Assembly: GCA_000750105.3 (NCBI GenBank)
Contig: JPHH03000006.1
Span: 62,001-126,000, forward strand
Reading direction: 5' to 3'
From: Tolypocladium sp. Sup5 PDA-1
Taxonomy: Eukaryota > Ascomycota > Sordariomycetes > Hypocreales > Ophiocordycipitaceae
Length of the DNA stretch: 64,000 nucleotides
The notes under the pieces are model-generated. The model was given only the letters and a program-made list of their open reading frames with translations, was not told the DNA's origin and made no database searches. Below, piece after piece: positions 22,159 through 31,922 of this stretch. A program made the translations under genes and the position numbers. Numbering within the stretch: the first letter of the stretch is position 1; each line of letters opens with the position of its first letter.

Positions 22159-23009
22159 TTATGCGCCAATGGGGTCCTCGCAGAGGACGGCCTGGCCGAG
22201 CTGTAGAGGAAGATGAAGTCAGTATTCTGGGCAGTGACGAGACCAGGGCGAACATGGTACTGACAATAGGGAGGACGCAGCACTTGGCCCCCTGGCCCTT
22301 GCGGGCGCAAATGCTGCTGAGGGTATCAGTGCTGCTGGGGGTGTCATCCGCTTTGGAAGCAGTGAAGTTAGCCAATGCCAAACCTGGACACACCATAGGG
22401 GGCTAGGTACTCACGGGTTTGGCAGTCGAGGCCCGCAACACCAAGGACATCAGTAGCACAGCACTGTGGGTTGCTGTAGAGGTCGCCCGGGCAAGCCTCG
22501 TAGTCGTCGCCATTGCCGGGTGGGTAGCCGCTGCCCGGAGGGTTGCCATTGCCGGGAGGGTTACCATTACCCGGGGGGTTTCCGTTGCCGGGAGGGTTGC
22601 CGTTACCCGGGGGGTTGCCGTTACCAGGCGGGTTGCCATTGCCCGGGGGGTTGCCGTTACCAGGCGGGTTGCCATTGCCCGGGGGGTTGCCGTTTCCGGG
22701 CGGGTTACCATTGCCCGGGGGGTTGCCGTTACCAGGCGGGTTGCCATTGCCCGGGGGGTTGCCGTTACCAGGCGGGTTGCCATTGCCCGGGGGGTTGCCG
22801 TTTCCGGGAGGGTTACCATTACCCGGGGGGTTGCCGTTTCCGGGAGGGTTACCATTACCCGGGGGGTTTCCGTTGCCGGGAGGGTTACCGTTACCCGGAG
22901 GGGGGTAGCCGCTGCCCGGGGGCGGGTAGTGCTGGCACTCTCCACACTGGCTGGTGGGAACAGCGAGCGCGCTGGCGAAAAGGAGGGCGGCAACTGTGAG
23001 GAACTTCAT
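22159..23009 (-). CDS. class II hydrophobin with twenty PPGNGN repeats
   Basis: A secreted amphipathic surface protein that self-assembles at air-water interfaces. Exons on the minus strand are 23009-22415, 22350-22265 and 22200-22159, giving 240 residues. Residues 1-17 are a signal peptide (MKFLTVAALLFASALAV). Residues 37-156 are twenty exact hexapeptides PPGNGN, bordered by PPGSGY-type units. The hydrophobin domain begins near residue 173. The eight cysteines follow class II spacing exactly: C-9-C-C-11-C-16-C-8-C-C-10-C, ending LGQAVLCEDPIGA. This spacing fixes the intron 1 acceptor after AAAG at 22351, because the upstream CAG would add 11 residues to the 16-residue loop. Two additional cysteines (22 and 25) precede the repeat. 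Ordinary class II hydrophobins are about 80-110 residues, so the repeat more than doubles the protein. Repeat-extended relatives are known, such as Trichoderma QID3 and the Claviceps multi-hydrophobins. Confidence 0.93.
22542..22901 (-). repeat. 18-bp coding minisatellite (20 units, PPGNGN)
   Basis: Twenty 18-bp units encode identical hexapeptides but differ at synonymous positions. Part of the array (about 22609-22800) shows an alternating two-unit (36-bp) pattern, suggesting expansion by dimer duplication. Because 18 is divisible by three, several other frames are also open across the array. Confidence 0.95.
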
Positions 23010-23157
23010 CTTGAATGATTTGCTGGGAGTCGAACAAATGTAGAAACCAACGAGGCAACACAGATGGACCTCGGGGATACGGTGGTTGCGAGTAGCGACT
23101 GGATAGAGGAGGATAGGATGAAGAGAAGATATCCTTGAGTTACGGAAAGGCCCGCGG

Positions 23158-23167
23158 TATTTATATC
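23158..23167 (-). promoter_or_regulatory. TATA-like box of the hydrophobin gene
   Basis: On the minus strand this reads GATATAAATA, about 150 bases before the hydrophobin start codon. That is a usual TATA position for highly expressed fungal surface-protein genes. Confidence 0.5.
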
Positions 23168-24243
23168 TGGCAAGCTCCTATTTGGAAACTCTTTCCGGGG
23201 CCCCCCTGGGATCAGAATAGCAGCTGGGGATGTATCCCGAGGACAAGTACGGACTAGTGCATTCAATATGGTCTCGGGCGTCAGGCCAGCCTGGCGCTTG
23301 CATCGGGAACCTCATGCGCCGTGTTATTGGGCGGAGGGATGGCAGCTCTTCCGATGACAGGATTTGGCTGACAAGAAGTCGATTTAGGCAAGCAAAGGCC
23401 CTACGCATGGGCAAGTGATGGCGCCATGTGAGCTTTGGGGGGGCTCGAGGAGACAGGAAAGGGAGAGACATCATGAACCTTGACCTTGGCCTGGTACCCG
23501 CATGTGTTCCAGGGCGTCGTTAAGCTGTGTCTGGGATGACTTGCCGAGCCCCCCTTGGAACTCAACAAAGCAAAAACAGAAAGGAGAGTGGAGGCAGCTG
23601 CATGGCGACGCGAGCCATCTTCGCCGTGTAGGCGTACGGAGTACTCGTACACGGATATGAAGCGGTTCGAAGACTTTGTGACCCATGTTCCGGTACCGTC
23701 AGGCGAGAGCATCACGATTCTGCAAAGCGATGGTGATGGTGACAGGCATGGAGATGGAAGCCGGGCCACATCACTCATTGTGGCTCCTTTCCTCAGCTGC
23801 CGCGAAGGACAGGGAAGCAGAATGCAGACGCATCACCCGGCTCCATCAACAAGCATGGTTTGGGCAGAGGGATTGGGTCTCGATGCGAGGTCCATCCGCT
23901 TCGCTCATAAGACAGGTGTGTCAGCGGCAGAGACCTGCAGGAGGCGAGAACATGGATGCGGAGCTAAGGATAGGAGTATGTACATAGTCTACTCGTACTA
24001 CTGCGTTGGCAAAGGGAGGGAGGGGAGGGTGGACTATCCGTGCCCGTGCTTGTTACCTAGGAGAGGAAAGACTCTGGTGGTGACAGCGGCTAGGCTGTGA
24101 GGACAAAGGGAGGAAAGGAAAGGAAAGGGGGGCTAAGCGGGAGGTACGCAAAACAGCTGAAACGGGCACTGCGCAGAGCAAGCTGTGCTATCCGATCCGT
24201 ACTGTACGAATACACGTAGGCATGCTGCAAGTGATGAGTGGTT

Positions 24244-24290
24244 GTGATGATGCCGATGATGATGATGATGATGATGATGATGACGATGAT
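24244..24290. repeat. (GAT)n microsatellite
   Basis: About fourteen GAT triplets with a few interruptions. It causes the His-, Asp- or Met-rich spurious open frames seen here. Confidence 0.9.
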
Positions 24291-24915
24291 GGCGGCAACA
24301 GCCACCGCAGCAGTCGCCTCTCGGGTCGCCGCCGCCCGGTCCGAGCCGCCCGTGGCCGGGATCTTGGACCTGGGATCCGGGGGTCTCGATGCCAATCAAT
24401 CAGCGATGATCGAGGCCTGCTGGAGGCAAGACACAACACGGGATGGTGGGAGTGGAGGGCTGCTGGCTGGGCCAGGGCCTGCAAGGGAAGGACGGCGGCT
24501 TGTGTGGGGTCTGGAAAGGGGCGGGGAGGAGCCGGGGCGCAATGTGGACGAGACGCGGCGCTTCGTTAATAATAACAGAGTATTCGTACTGTACACACAA
24601 GTATCCAACCTCGATAACAACTGGGGACGCTCCCTTATTCGTCGCGGCGGGTGTCGACAAAGGCAGTGGCCGTTGCGAGAATTGCGCCGGAGTTTGGGTT
24701 TCCCAATTGGTCGATTCAATGAAGCCTCGACCGGGGGGCTTGCGCACGAACAGTCATTTTCCCAGACAACAAGGACGATGCAGGTACCGAGCAGCCAGGA
24801 ACATGCTCCCAGGCGACTACGGGTACGAAGTACGTTATGTACGAGTAATTTCCGGGACGGGCTGCGCACAAACCGTGCCGTTCTGCATTACGAGTAGTTG
24901 TATTACCAACGCTAC

Positions 24916-24931
24916 TACGGAGTACTCCGTA
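24916..24931. repeat. perfect 16-bp palindrome TACGGAGTACTCCGTA
   Basis: This is the clearest member of a dispersed intergenic motif family in this window. The two halves are exact reverse complements. Confidence 0.85.
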
Positions 24932-25671
24932 CGGATATCCTCAGATCCTCAGAGCGTCGCGTGTAAGTCGTTTTCTGCCGCCGTGCAAGGCTCATCTCTC
25001 AGCCGCGGCAGGTCTCACATGAACCCCGAGCGATTGGACGAGGCCGTTGACGTACCTTGCGAGTAGCCCGCGACAGGTCAACATGGCACCTGACGGCTGC
25101 AGGGGAGAGGTGATCAGTTGCCACCACTGGGCCCAGCGGCTTCGCTGTGCGGGACTCGGGCATCGACAAAGCAACCGCCGTGGCACCAGGGCCCAGGGAG
25201 AGGCCGAGACAACGACAAAGCGCAGGGAGACGCTGTGGGCATCATTGGCCCGTCGACGGCGTCCAGTTACTGTAGCCTCGCCTTGCTGTCCGTCCTCTTC
25301 GTAATTGGGCTGCATTGGCTTCACGGAATCACGGGCGGCACGGGGCTTGCCCACTATCCCGTACATACGGACTACGAAGTGGTGGTCTGGCAGTTGAGAA
25401 CTTGCACCGTCACGCTGCAGAAGCCGTCAAGGAGCGTTACTCCACAGAGTATTCGTACTTCGCAGTACGTATCCGTACTTCTGCCTACTTCGTTCATGTG
25501 CGTTCATGTGCGGGACAGCGCGATGTGGCGCAATGGCAACAGGTCCACGGCAGATCTGGTCGTGCTGGCTGTCTGCCCGACTACCGCCGACAGTCACGAG
25601 GCTTTCTCCTCGATTCTCGCTGCCTTGGAACCCTGCAGACAAATACAAATCTCCGTCCCTCTGGGGCGGGG

Positions 25672-26020
25672 CTATGCAACTGGTGCGTTGTGGCAGTCGG
25701 TTGGAGACGATATCTGCAGCAACACGGCGCAGGTGCGGTCCGGTACATGGAACCACCCGTAGGTGAAGAGACCACGCAGGCCGTGGCGCCAGCCATTCTG
25801 GGCCTGCACGGTGACGATGATGTCCCGGCAATGCCGGTACGTACACGTTGGGTCGTAGCCCGAGGGCAAATGCGAGTTCCCGGCGCCGTCGTGAGCCCAG
25901 GTATCCGTGTGGGCGCATGGTCGAGGCGGCAGCAGGGTCCTGATGCCGGGAGGAAGAAAGGGAGAGAAGTTCTAGAAAAGATATGACAGTGAGGATAGTA
26001 GTGCGCAACGGTCCCCGCAT
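25672..26020 (-). pseudogene. candidate small secreted cysteine-containing protein, frame-disrupted
   Basis: A minus-strand frame is open from 25971 to the stop at 25672-25674 without an ATG. About 80% of its third positions (25674-25908) are G or C. It reads like a real protein, with segments such as GYDPTCTYRHCRDIIVTVQ and GLFTYGWFHVPDRTC and four cysteines. Upstream, another frame starts with ATG at 26020-26018 and gives a possible signal peptide (MRGPLRTTILTVISFLELL). Joining the two needs a one-base change near 25905-25912, as I found no splice pair that does so. It may equally be an exon whose first exon I cannot find, or chance. No family was recognised. Confidence 0.3.
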
Positions 26021-26774
26021 TCAAACTCAAAGGGTGTTGAGACAAGGGAGATTTCTGGCAGACGGGATAGAAACTCTGAAATGGAGGATGCTCGGACTCA
26101 CTGAGCTCAGCTTCAGACAACGGCGAGAGTTTTGTGAGGGCGGTCAAGCCGGGGTCTTTAATTAGGCCCGTCCCCCCATCGCCGGTGTATCCTGTTGTCG
26201 ACTGCTAGCCAGCAAGCACGTATGGGTACGTAGTTGGAAGGACGTTCGAAGCTCGAGCGGGTAGGTTGGTTGCAACTTCGTAGGTCTTGTAGGGTAGGTA
26301 ATAAAGAGCTTACTTGATGCAACGAGAATCGACCTGGTGGTCCCGTGACTGGGTCCCGACTGCCCGGAGGCGGGGCCGTTCCGATCCGATCCCAAGCGCA
26401 GCCAGTCCCAGCCGTTCCCCAAGATTCTAACCCATCCATCTCACCTCGAAATACGACGTTGCCTGCAGACCTGCTTCGTACATCCCCAGCAATGCACGTA
26501 GCACCACCCATGACGCAATAACCAGAAACCCCGAAAGCGACAGCCACAGCTCCGACGACGTACTACGTACCGCCTGCTGTCGCGTCGACCACGTCTGCTC
26601 GTCCCGGTCATTCGCGCTCCGTCGGCGATGGCTCAGGCGTGCTCGCCGTCCCTACACTCGCCTCATCATCGCCATCATTGGTCCTGGATTGTGGTGGTTG
26701 ACGCCGGACTCGGAGCCTCCAAGGACAAGTACCACTAGCACCAAGCCAACCACCGAGCCAACCTCGCACCCGCC
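26021..26774. promoter_or_regulatory. promoter region of the amino acid transporter gene
   Basis: 754 bases without a supportable gene. The 100 bases before 26775 are AC-rich with the start in the context GCCATGG-like (gccatggcc), which favours initiation. Confidence 0.45.
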
Positions 26775-28667
26775 ATGGCCGACAACGTCGAGACGCCCGG
26801 CAGCCTGGGCAGCGAGCAGAGCAAGCGCCAGGCAGCCATCCTCGACCGATACCTCCCCGAAGGCTACTCGGCCGAGCCCGAGGTGAGTCTGTCAGCAGAG
26901 CCCGTCGAGGCCTCGGCCGTCGAGGCGGCCGCTCCGGCTGCCCAGTTCCCGTTCCCGTCACCCAACCAGGCGCCCACCGCCTCCGCCGCCGCCTCGAGCA
27001 CCGTCATCACGCCGGCTGCCCTCAACGATGAACAGTCGCCGGCCTCGGACACCCTCGAGTCCTCCCTGAAGCTTCAGGGCGGTGATATCCACCGCGACAT
27101 GTACAGAATCAAGGCCCGGGCCAACTCTCTCCGCCGCGCAGCCACCTTCTCCCACCAGCCCTCGCCGCGCCTCCACCCGGCCGATGAGCTCTCGTACCCG
27201 GAACAACGGGTGCCCGGGGGCTTCAGGCGCCAGCACCTGCTGCGCCGGGCTCGGCAGCGGCGCATAAGCGGGCCCCTCGTCGTGGCCAGGGACTTTGTCG
27301 ACTTTCTCGACCTCTACGGCAGCTTCGCCGGCGAGGACCTGGAGGACGCCGACACGTCCGAGGACGATTCCGCCATCGACGACCGCGAAGAAGAAGAAGA
27401 AGAGTCTGGGGAGCAACGGCCCCTGCTCGGTCGTCCTTCCCTCGGCCGCCGACGAAGCTCCAAGCGGCCCGCGCGGGAAGGCGACGCCAGCACTTTCAAG
27501 ACCTTCTTCACGCTGCTCAAGGCATTCATCGGCACCGGCATCATGTTTCTGCCCAAGGCGTTTCGCAACGGCGGAATCCTCTTTTCCTCCCTGACCCTGG
27601 TCTTTGTCTCTCTCATCAACTGCATCTGCTTCCGCCTGCTCCTGGATTGTCGTCAGAGGTATGGCGGTGGCTACGGAGACCTTGGCGCCGAAATCGTCGG
27701 CCCACGATTCCGCAGCCTCATCCTGGGATCCATTGCCCTCTCCCAGCTGGGGTTCGTCTGTGCCGGCCTCATCTTCACGGCCGAGAACCTCTATGCGTTC
27801 CTCGACGCCGTGACCGAAGGCCGGCACAACTTCAACCTGGGGGTGCCCAGCCTCATCGCTCTCCAGCTTGTGCCTCTTATCCCCCTGGCGCTGATCCGGA
27901 ATATTTCCAAGCTCGGCCCCGTGGCTATGCTTGCGGATGTCTTCATTCTCGTGGGCCTCGTGTACATCTGGTACTTCGACATCTGGACGCTCACGACGAA
28001 AGGGCTGGAACCCACGGTCCAAATGTTCAACCCTTCGGCATTCACGCTGACTATAGGATCGGCCATCTTCACGTTTGAGGGCATTGGCCTCATCCTGCCC
28101 ATCCAGTCGAGCATGAAGAAGCCGGAGCATTTCAGCGGGCTCCTCTACTTTGTCATGTTCCTCATCACCATCATCTTCACGTCGGTTGGCGCGCTGTGCT
28201 ACGCCACGTTTGGAGAGAAGACCAAGATCCAGGTCATCTCCAACTTTCCGCAGGACTCGGCCCTCGTCAACGCGGTGCAGGTCCTCTACTCGCTGGCGGT
28301 GCTCGGAGGCGAGCCCGTGCAGCTGTTTCCAGCGGTGCGCATCATCGAGACGTCACTGTTCGGGGAGCGAGCCACGGGCAAGAAGAGCATCGCCATCAAG
28401 TGGAAGAAGAATGCCATCAGGACGGCGGTCATGGCGCTGTGCGTGGGCATCAGCATGGTCGGCGCAACGGACCTGGACAAGTTTGTGGCCCTGATTGGGA
28501 GCTTCGCGTGCGTTCCGCTTGTCTACATCTACCCGGCGTACCTGCACTACAAAGGTGCCGCGGAGAAGGGCTGGGTCAAGGCAATGGACGTGGCCCTGAT
28601 GGTGCTCGGCATCGTTGCCATGGTCTATACGACGGCCGTGACGGTATTTCAGTGGATACAGGGCTAG
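26775..28667 (+). CDS. vacuolar amino acid transporter, AVT3/AVT4-like (AAAP family)
   Basis: A single exon of 630 residues. The first about 235 residues are cytosolic, low-complexity and acidic, with an EEEEEE run. The transporter domain starts at residue about 239 (STFKTFFTLLKAFIGTGIMFLPKAF), the hallmark first helix of the amino acid/auxin permease family. About ten further hydrophobic segments follow up to the C-terminus (MLGIVAMVYTTAVTVFQW-like end). The long N-terminal extension and the GTGIMFLPKAF signature match yeast Avt3 and Avt4, which export neutral or basic amino acids from the vacuole. A GTGAGT at 26882 is not used as a splice site in my model, since reading through keeps the frame. 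The two flanks are long and gene-poor. Confidence 0.88.
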   Translation: MADNVETPGSLGSEQSKRQAAILDRYLPEGYSAEPEVSLSAEPVEASAVEAAAPAAQFPFPSPNQAPTASAAASSTVITPAALNDEQSPASDTLESSLKLQGGDIHRDMYRIKARANSLRRAATFSHQPSPRLHPADELSYPEQRVPGGFRRQHLLRRARQRRISGPLVVARDFVDFLDLYGSFAGEDLEDADTSEDDSAIDDREEEEEESGEQRPLLGRPSLGRRRSSKRPAREGDASTFKTFFTLLKAFIGTGIMFLPKAFRNGGILFSSLTLVFVSLINCICFRLLLDCRQRYGGGYGDLGAEIVGPRFRSLILGSIALSQLGFVCAGLIFTAENLYAFLDAVTEGRHNFNLGVPSLIALQLVPLIPLALIRNISKLGPVAMLADVFILVGLVYIWYFDIWTLTTKGLEPTVQMFNPSAFTLTIGSAIFTFEGIGLILPIQSSMKKPEHFSGLLYFVMFLITIIFTSVGALCYATFGEKTKIQVISNFPQDSALVNAVQVLYSLAVLGGEPVQLFPAVRIIETSLFGERATGKKSIAIKWKKNAIRTAVMALCVGISMVGATDLDKFVALIGSFACVPLVYIYPAYLHYKGAAEKGWVKAMDVALMVLGIVAMVYTTAVTVFQWIQG

Positions 28668-29697
28668 GGGGCTCGGATTTACTTTACCGCCTCGCGTTGG
28701 TGAGGTGGGCGCTGTCTCCCGTAGATGGCCTGGCTTGCGTCGAGTGTGCGTTTGCGATGCCGTGGCTGTTTTCTTTGAGACGACGATGTTGGCCTTTGCC
28801 TTTGATCTGATCTGAGCCTTATCCGGATGCCAGGGTGGCAAAACTACGAACACATTTGGCTCCCGTTGCCGCCGACAGTCGAGGTCTTTTGCATTGAGGC
28901 GACGACGGACGACGGTATCAGACCGTGGCTCCGTGGGAGCCAGAGACACGGGGTCTTGGATAATAGAATACGTTGTAGCCCGAGGTCGCCCTGTGGTTAT
29001 CTACGCCGTGGGGCAGTACCACGAATCGGTTTGTCGGACGGCGTTGCATTCATGTGCCGATGCATCGGCTACAACAGCTCTTGGGCTCTTGCGTCACATT
29101 GGCTGACCGTAGAGCACACATTAGCATGAAAACACCATGAACAAAACAACAAGAGTCAGGGATACGCATAGTTTTGGATAATTGCAACAAAAATCAACTA
29201 ATTCTGTTTGCTTCAAGCATGATGACTGACGGTTGAACCCTATGGCCAATGAGCGTGGGCTGTTGTCAGGGGAGAATCGGATGCTTTGCATGTTTCTCGT
29301 TCTCATTGATACCCCTGGCGCCAAGGGCACTGGTGCGGCTCGAAAGCTGCAGTCCGTAGCATATACTACTGGGTCCAAGGTCGGTTGCAGGGGAGCGCCC
29401 GGACAGCGTTCGTCGGCAGTGCATCTCGCGGGTACTAAGCAGATGTGAGAGAGGAGACTTGGGCTTCCGGACCAGACGAGCTCCGAGGACGGCGAGGGCG
29501 AAACGAGGATGAATGTGCTGAGACGGCCCGCGTGAGAAAGGAAAGAAGAGAAGCGGACACCCTTTGACAAAGGAGGGAGGGGCGCGGACACGGCAACGGA
29601 GAGACAAGTCGAGGCCGTGGGGGCGCCATCGTGAGCTCGCAGTTTTACCGCATTGGGAAAACCGTGGTGGTGGACGTCGTCGTACGAGTAAGTTAGT

Positions 29698-29742
29698 ACA
29701 TACCGTACTACGGACTACGGACTACGGACTCCGTACTTCGTA
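29698..29742. repeat. TACGGA-type motif cluster
   Basis: Three direct copies of GGACTAC are followed by an inverted CTCCGTAC and a TACTTCGTA half. It belongs to the dispersed palindrome family. Confidence 0.7.
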
Positions 29743-30446
29743 AATAAGCGTGGATGGGGCTCTCTTGGCCAACAGCGGGGCCCGAAATATCAATCGCTCA
29801 CGGGATCTGTTGTGACACCGAGGGTCCAGTTGTTTGGCGATGCCATGAGACGGCGTCTCCGTGAATGGACCGCTGGTGGAGCAGCGGCGAGCACTGCCAT
29901 GGAGTCGACGACAGGCAAGCTTTTTGTCGACGGGCTAAATAGGTTGCTAAACGAAGAAAACAAAACGGACTTGCATGGCTGCATGTCAAGCAAATCTCGA
30001 ATCTGCTGGCGTCTGACCTTCTCCACCCGCCTCATTCGAGAACGCCCGGGAGCGTGGCTGCGGGCCCAGCATCATGGATGGGGTGAGAGCCGGAACCTGG
30101 GACCGCTTGATGCTGCGTGCCTGATGGTCCACGGTCCACGGACGAGGTGTGGCTGCTTGCTGCGGGCAGTTCGGGCTGCCATGCCCGTGGCCAGGGCGCC
30201 GTGCCGCATGCAGATACGGCCACTTTCGGACGAACCTGCAGGCCTGCGTGCGCCGGGGGTTCATATGTACGCATGCATGTAGTGTTTTGTCCGCTGCAGC
30301 GCGTGTGCATCGGACGCTCTTTGGGGTCTAAACGGCGGTTCCTTCGACACGGGACGTGGATGCATCCAACGCGGAGGTCGGCTCCGGGCAGCGGCATCCA
30401 TCCGGTGCGGCTACGGCGTACAAAAAGTACGTATGTACATGCAGCT

Positions 30447-30478
<32 letters not shown>
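30447..30478. repeat. (GAC)n microsatellite
   Basis: About ten ACG/GAC triplets with two GGC interruptions, giving a spurious Asp run on the plus strand. Confidence 0.8.
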
Positions 30479-31239
30479 AATCGACATCATGGATCGCGGA
30501 TCGGACGCCGTCAGTGGCAACTCGGCCGGAAAACAGGATCGTAGCAAGCGTAGGCATCGTCGTGCCGTCCATGGCGCAACGCCGCCGTCAGCATGAAGTC
30601 AGTGAGCGCAGTGTGAACCCTTCGCCGTCTTCTTCATCCACCCCCACCCACCTCAGCTCCAACGGGCGGAAAAGGCAAAATGTCTGGGGCCCTCCAGAAT
30701 AGGCACTAAATGCATGGATTATAATGGATCGCGGGGGCGATGAGGGGATCCCTGGCAAGCCTGGCTCGCTTCCCTCCCTCCACTTCAGCCGGCTAACCGA
30801 CAGCGGTAATCCGAGGCGCCGGCGACAGCCCCGGGGACAGCCAAGCAGCCACCCGCAATCGAGCATCCATCAAGCCATCGCAGCAGCTCAAGCTCCTGTG
30901 CATGCAGTAGTTCCTTGAGTACCCCGAAACTGAGCCAAAACTTGCCCCAACGGGAGACGCCCACCCATGCCGGCTTGTCTGTCCCATTGCCTGTCTGTCC
31001 CATGTACGTGGACCTGGACCGCGTCTGATCCAGATGCCAACGGTGCTCCCCTGCTGTTCACGTGCGCACCTGGTCGGACTGGTCCCATCCCCAAGCTCCG
31101 TCGAGTCCGTTCCTGGTCCGGCTGGCTGGGCTCGCCGCAGACGCCGCCGCCGCCGCCGCGTTGCCGCATTGCGCAACTCGAGCTCAGCTCCAGCTCCAGC
31201 TCCGCTCCAGCCCCAGATCCAGCTCCGTGTCTTGCATCC

Positions 31240-31465
31240 AGTTGCTTCTCCTCCTGCTCCTGCTTCTCCTCCTGCTCCAGCTCCTCCCCTCCTCCCCTCC
31301 CCCTCTGCTCTCGTCCTCGCTCGTCCACCCCCAACAAGCTTCCACCTGCACCTCCACCCTCACCCTTCCTCCACCCTCTCCCGTCTCCCCCTCCCCCTCT
31401 CCTCCTCCCGCTGTACCCCCCCGTCGCTTCCGTGCTCTTCCCCGCCCTCCATCTCGCCTGCTCTG
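31240..31465 (+). promoter_or_regulatory. long pyrimidine-rich tract upstream of SDR gene
   Basis: More than 200 bases consist mostly of C and T (CTCCTCCTG and CCCTCC units), lying 450-680 bases before the start codon at 31923. Pyrimidine tracts near transcription starts are common in strongly expressed fungal genes. Confidence 0.5.
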
Positions 31466-31922
31466 GCCTCGTGACAGCCTGTGCCTCGTAGCCGTCCAAG
31501 GGCGACCCAGCCCGTGATCCATCGCCATCTCGAACTGGCCCCCATACGGACTCATCACCGAGACTCCGGCTGGTCAGTGGCAGGCTGGTTCCCGGTGCCG
31601 GACTCGACACCACTCATCACAACGCCACTCCACGCCACGCCACGACACGCCATACCGTACTCTGCCATGCCGTGCCGTGCCTGGCCCTTGCCATAAGCAT
31701 CCTGCCGTAGCTCTTCTCCTGCCCGTACAAAAAGGCGTCTTGCGCTCCTCCCCGAGGTGCTTCTTTCTGTTCCTCGCATCGCATCGTCTTTCCATCCCAC
31801 ACACGCGCCTCGGCCGTTTGCTTCTCCGCTCCCCATTCCACCCATCCTCGCGGACTCACGCCTCCAAGCTTCGTACAGCTTCACGCCACAACTCAGAGAA
31901 AACCACCAGACAGCAGACGACC

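Larger units (their letters stand above)
23010..25671. other. gene-poor region upstream of the hydrophobin
   Basis: No gene I can support. It holds the hydrophobin promoter, a GAT microsatellite, and many copies of a TACGGAGTA/TACTCCGTA-type motif (for example near 23634-23650, 24579-24594, 24820-24845, 24916-24931 and 25441-25485). Open frames overlap on several strands and have no family features. Confidence 0.55.
28668..31922. other. gene-poor region with simple repeats and SDR promoter
   Basis: 3.25 kb without a gene I can support. It contains a cluster of TACGGA-type motifs (29698-29742), an ACG/GAC microsatellite (about 30447-30478), and the long pyrimidine tract and leader of the following dehydrogenase. 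Overlapping open frames here are serine-, proline- or arginine-rich by composition only. Confidence 0.55.

Noticed and set aside
22542..22901. Regular repeats suggesting a CRISPR-like array
   Set aside because: Units are contiguous, coding and without spacers, in a eukaryotic gene.
22419..23018. Long plus-strand open frames across the hydrophobin repeat
   Set aside because: They arise because an 18-bp repeat without stops is open in several frames. The minus strand gives a signal peptide and the full hydrophobin cysteine pattern.
24238..24897. Plus-strand open frame starting in the GAT repeat
   Set aside because: Driven by the microsatellite and GC-rich composition; no conserved motifs and overlapping frames equally open.
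25315..25986. 223-residue plus-strand open frame
   Set aside because: Third positions are less biased than on the opposite strand and no recognisable domain is present.
26958..28130. 390-residue minus-strand open frame over the AVT-like transporter
   Set aside because: Antisense of a convincing membrane protein; no homology-like content.
30117..30596. 159-residue plus-strand open frame with an Asp run
   Set aside because: The Asp run is a microsatellite and the rest lacks coding character.
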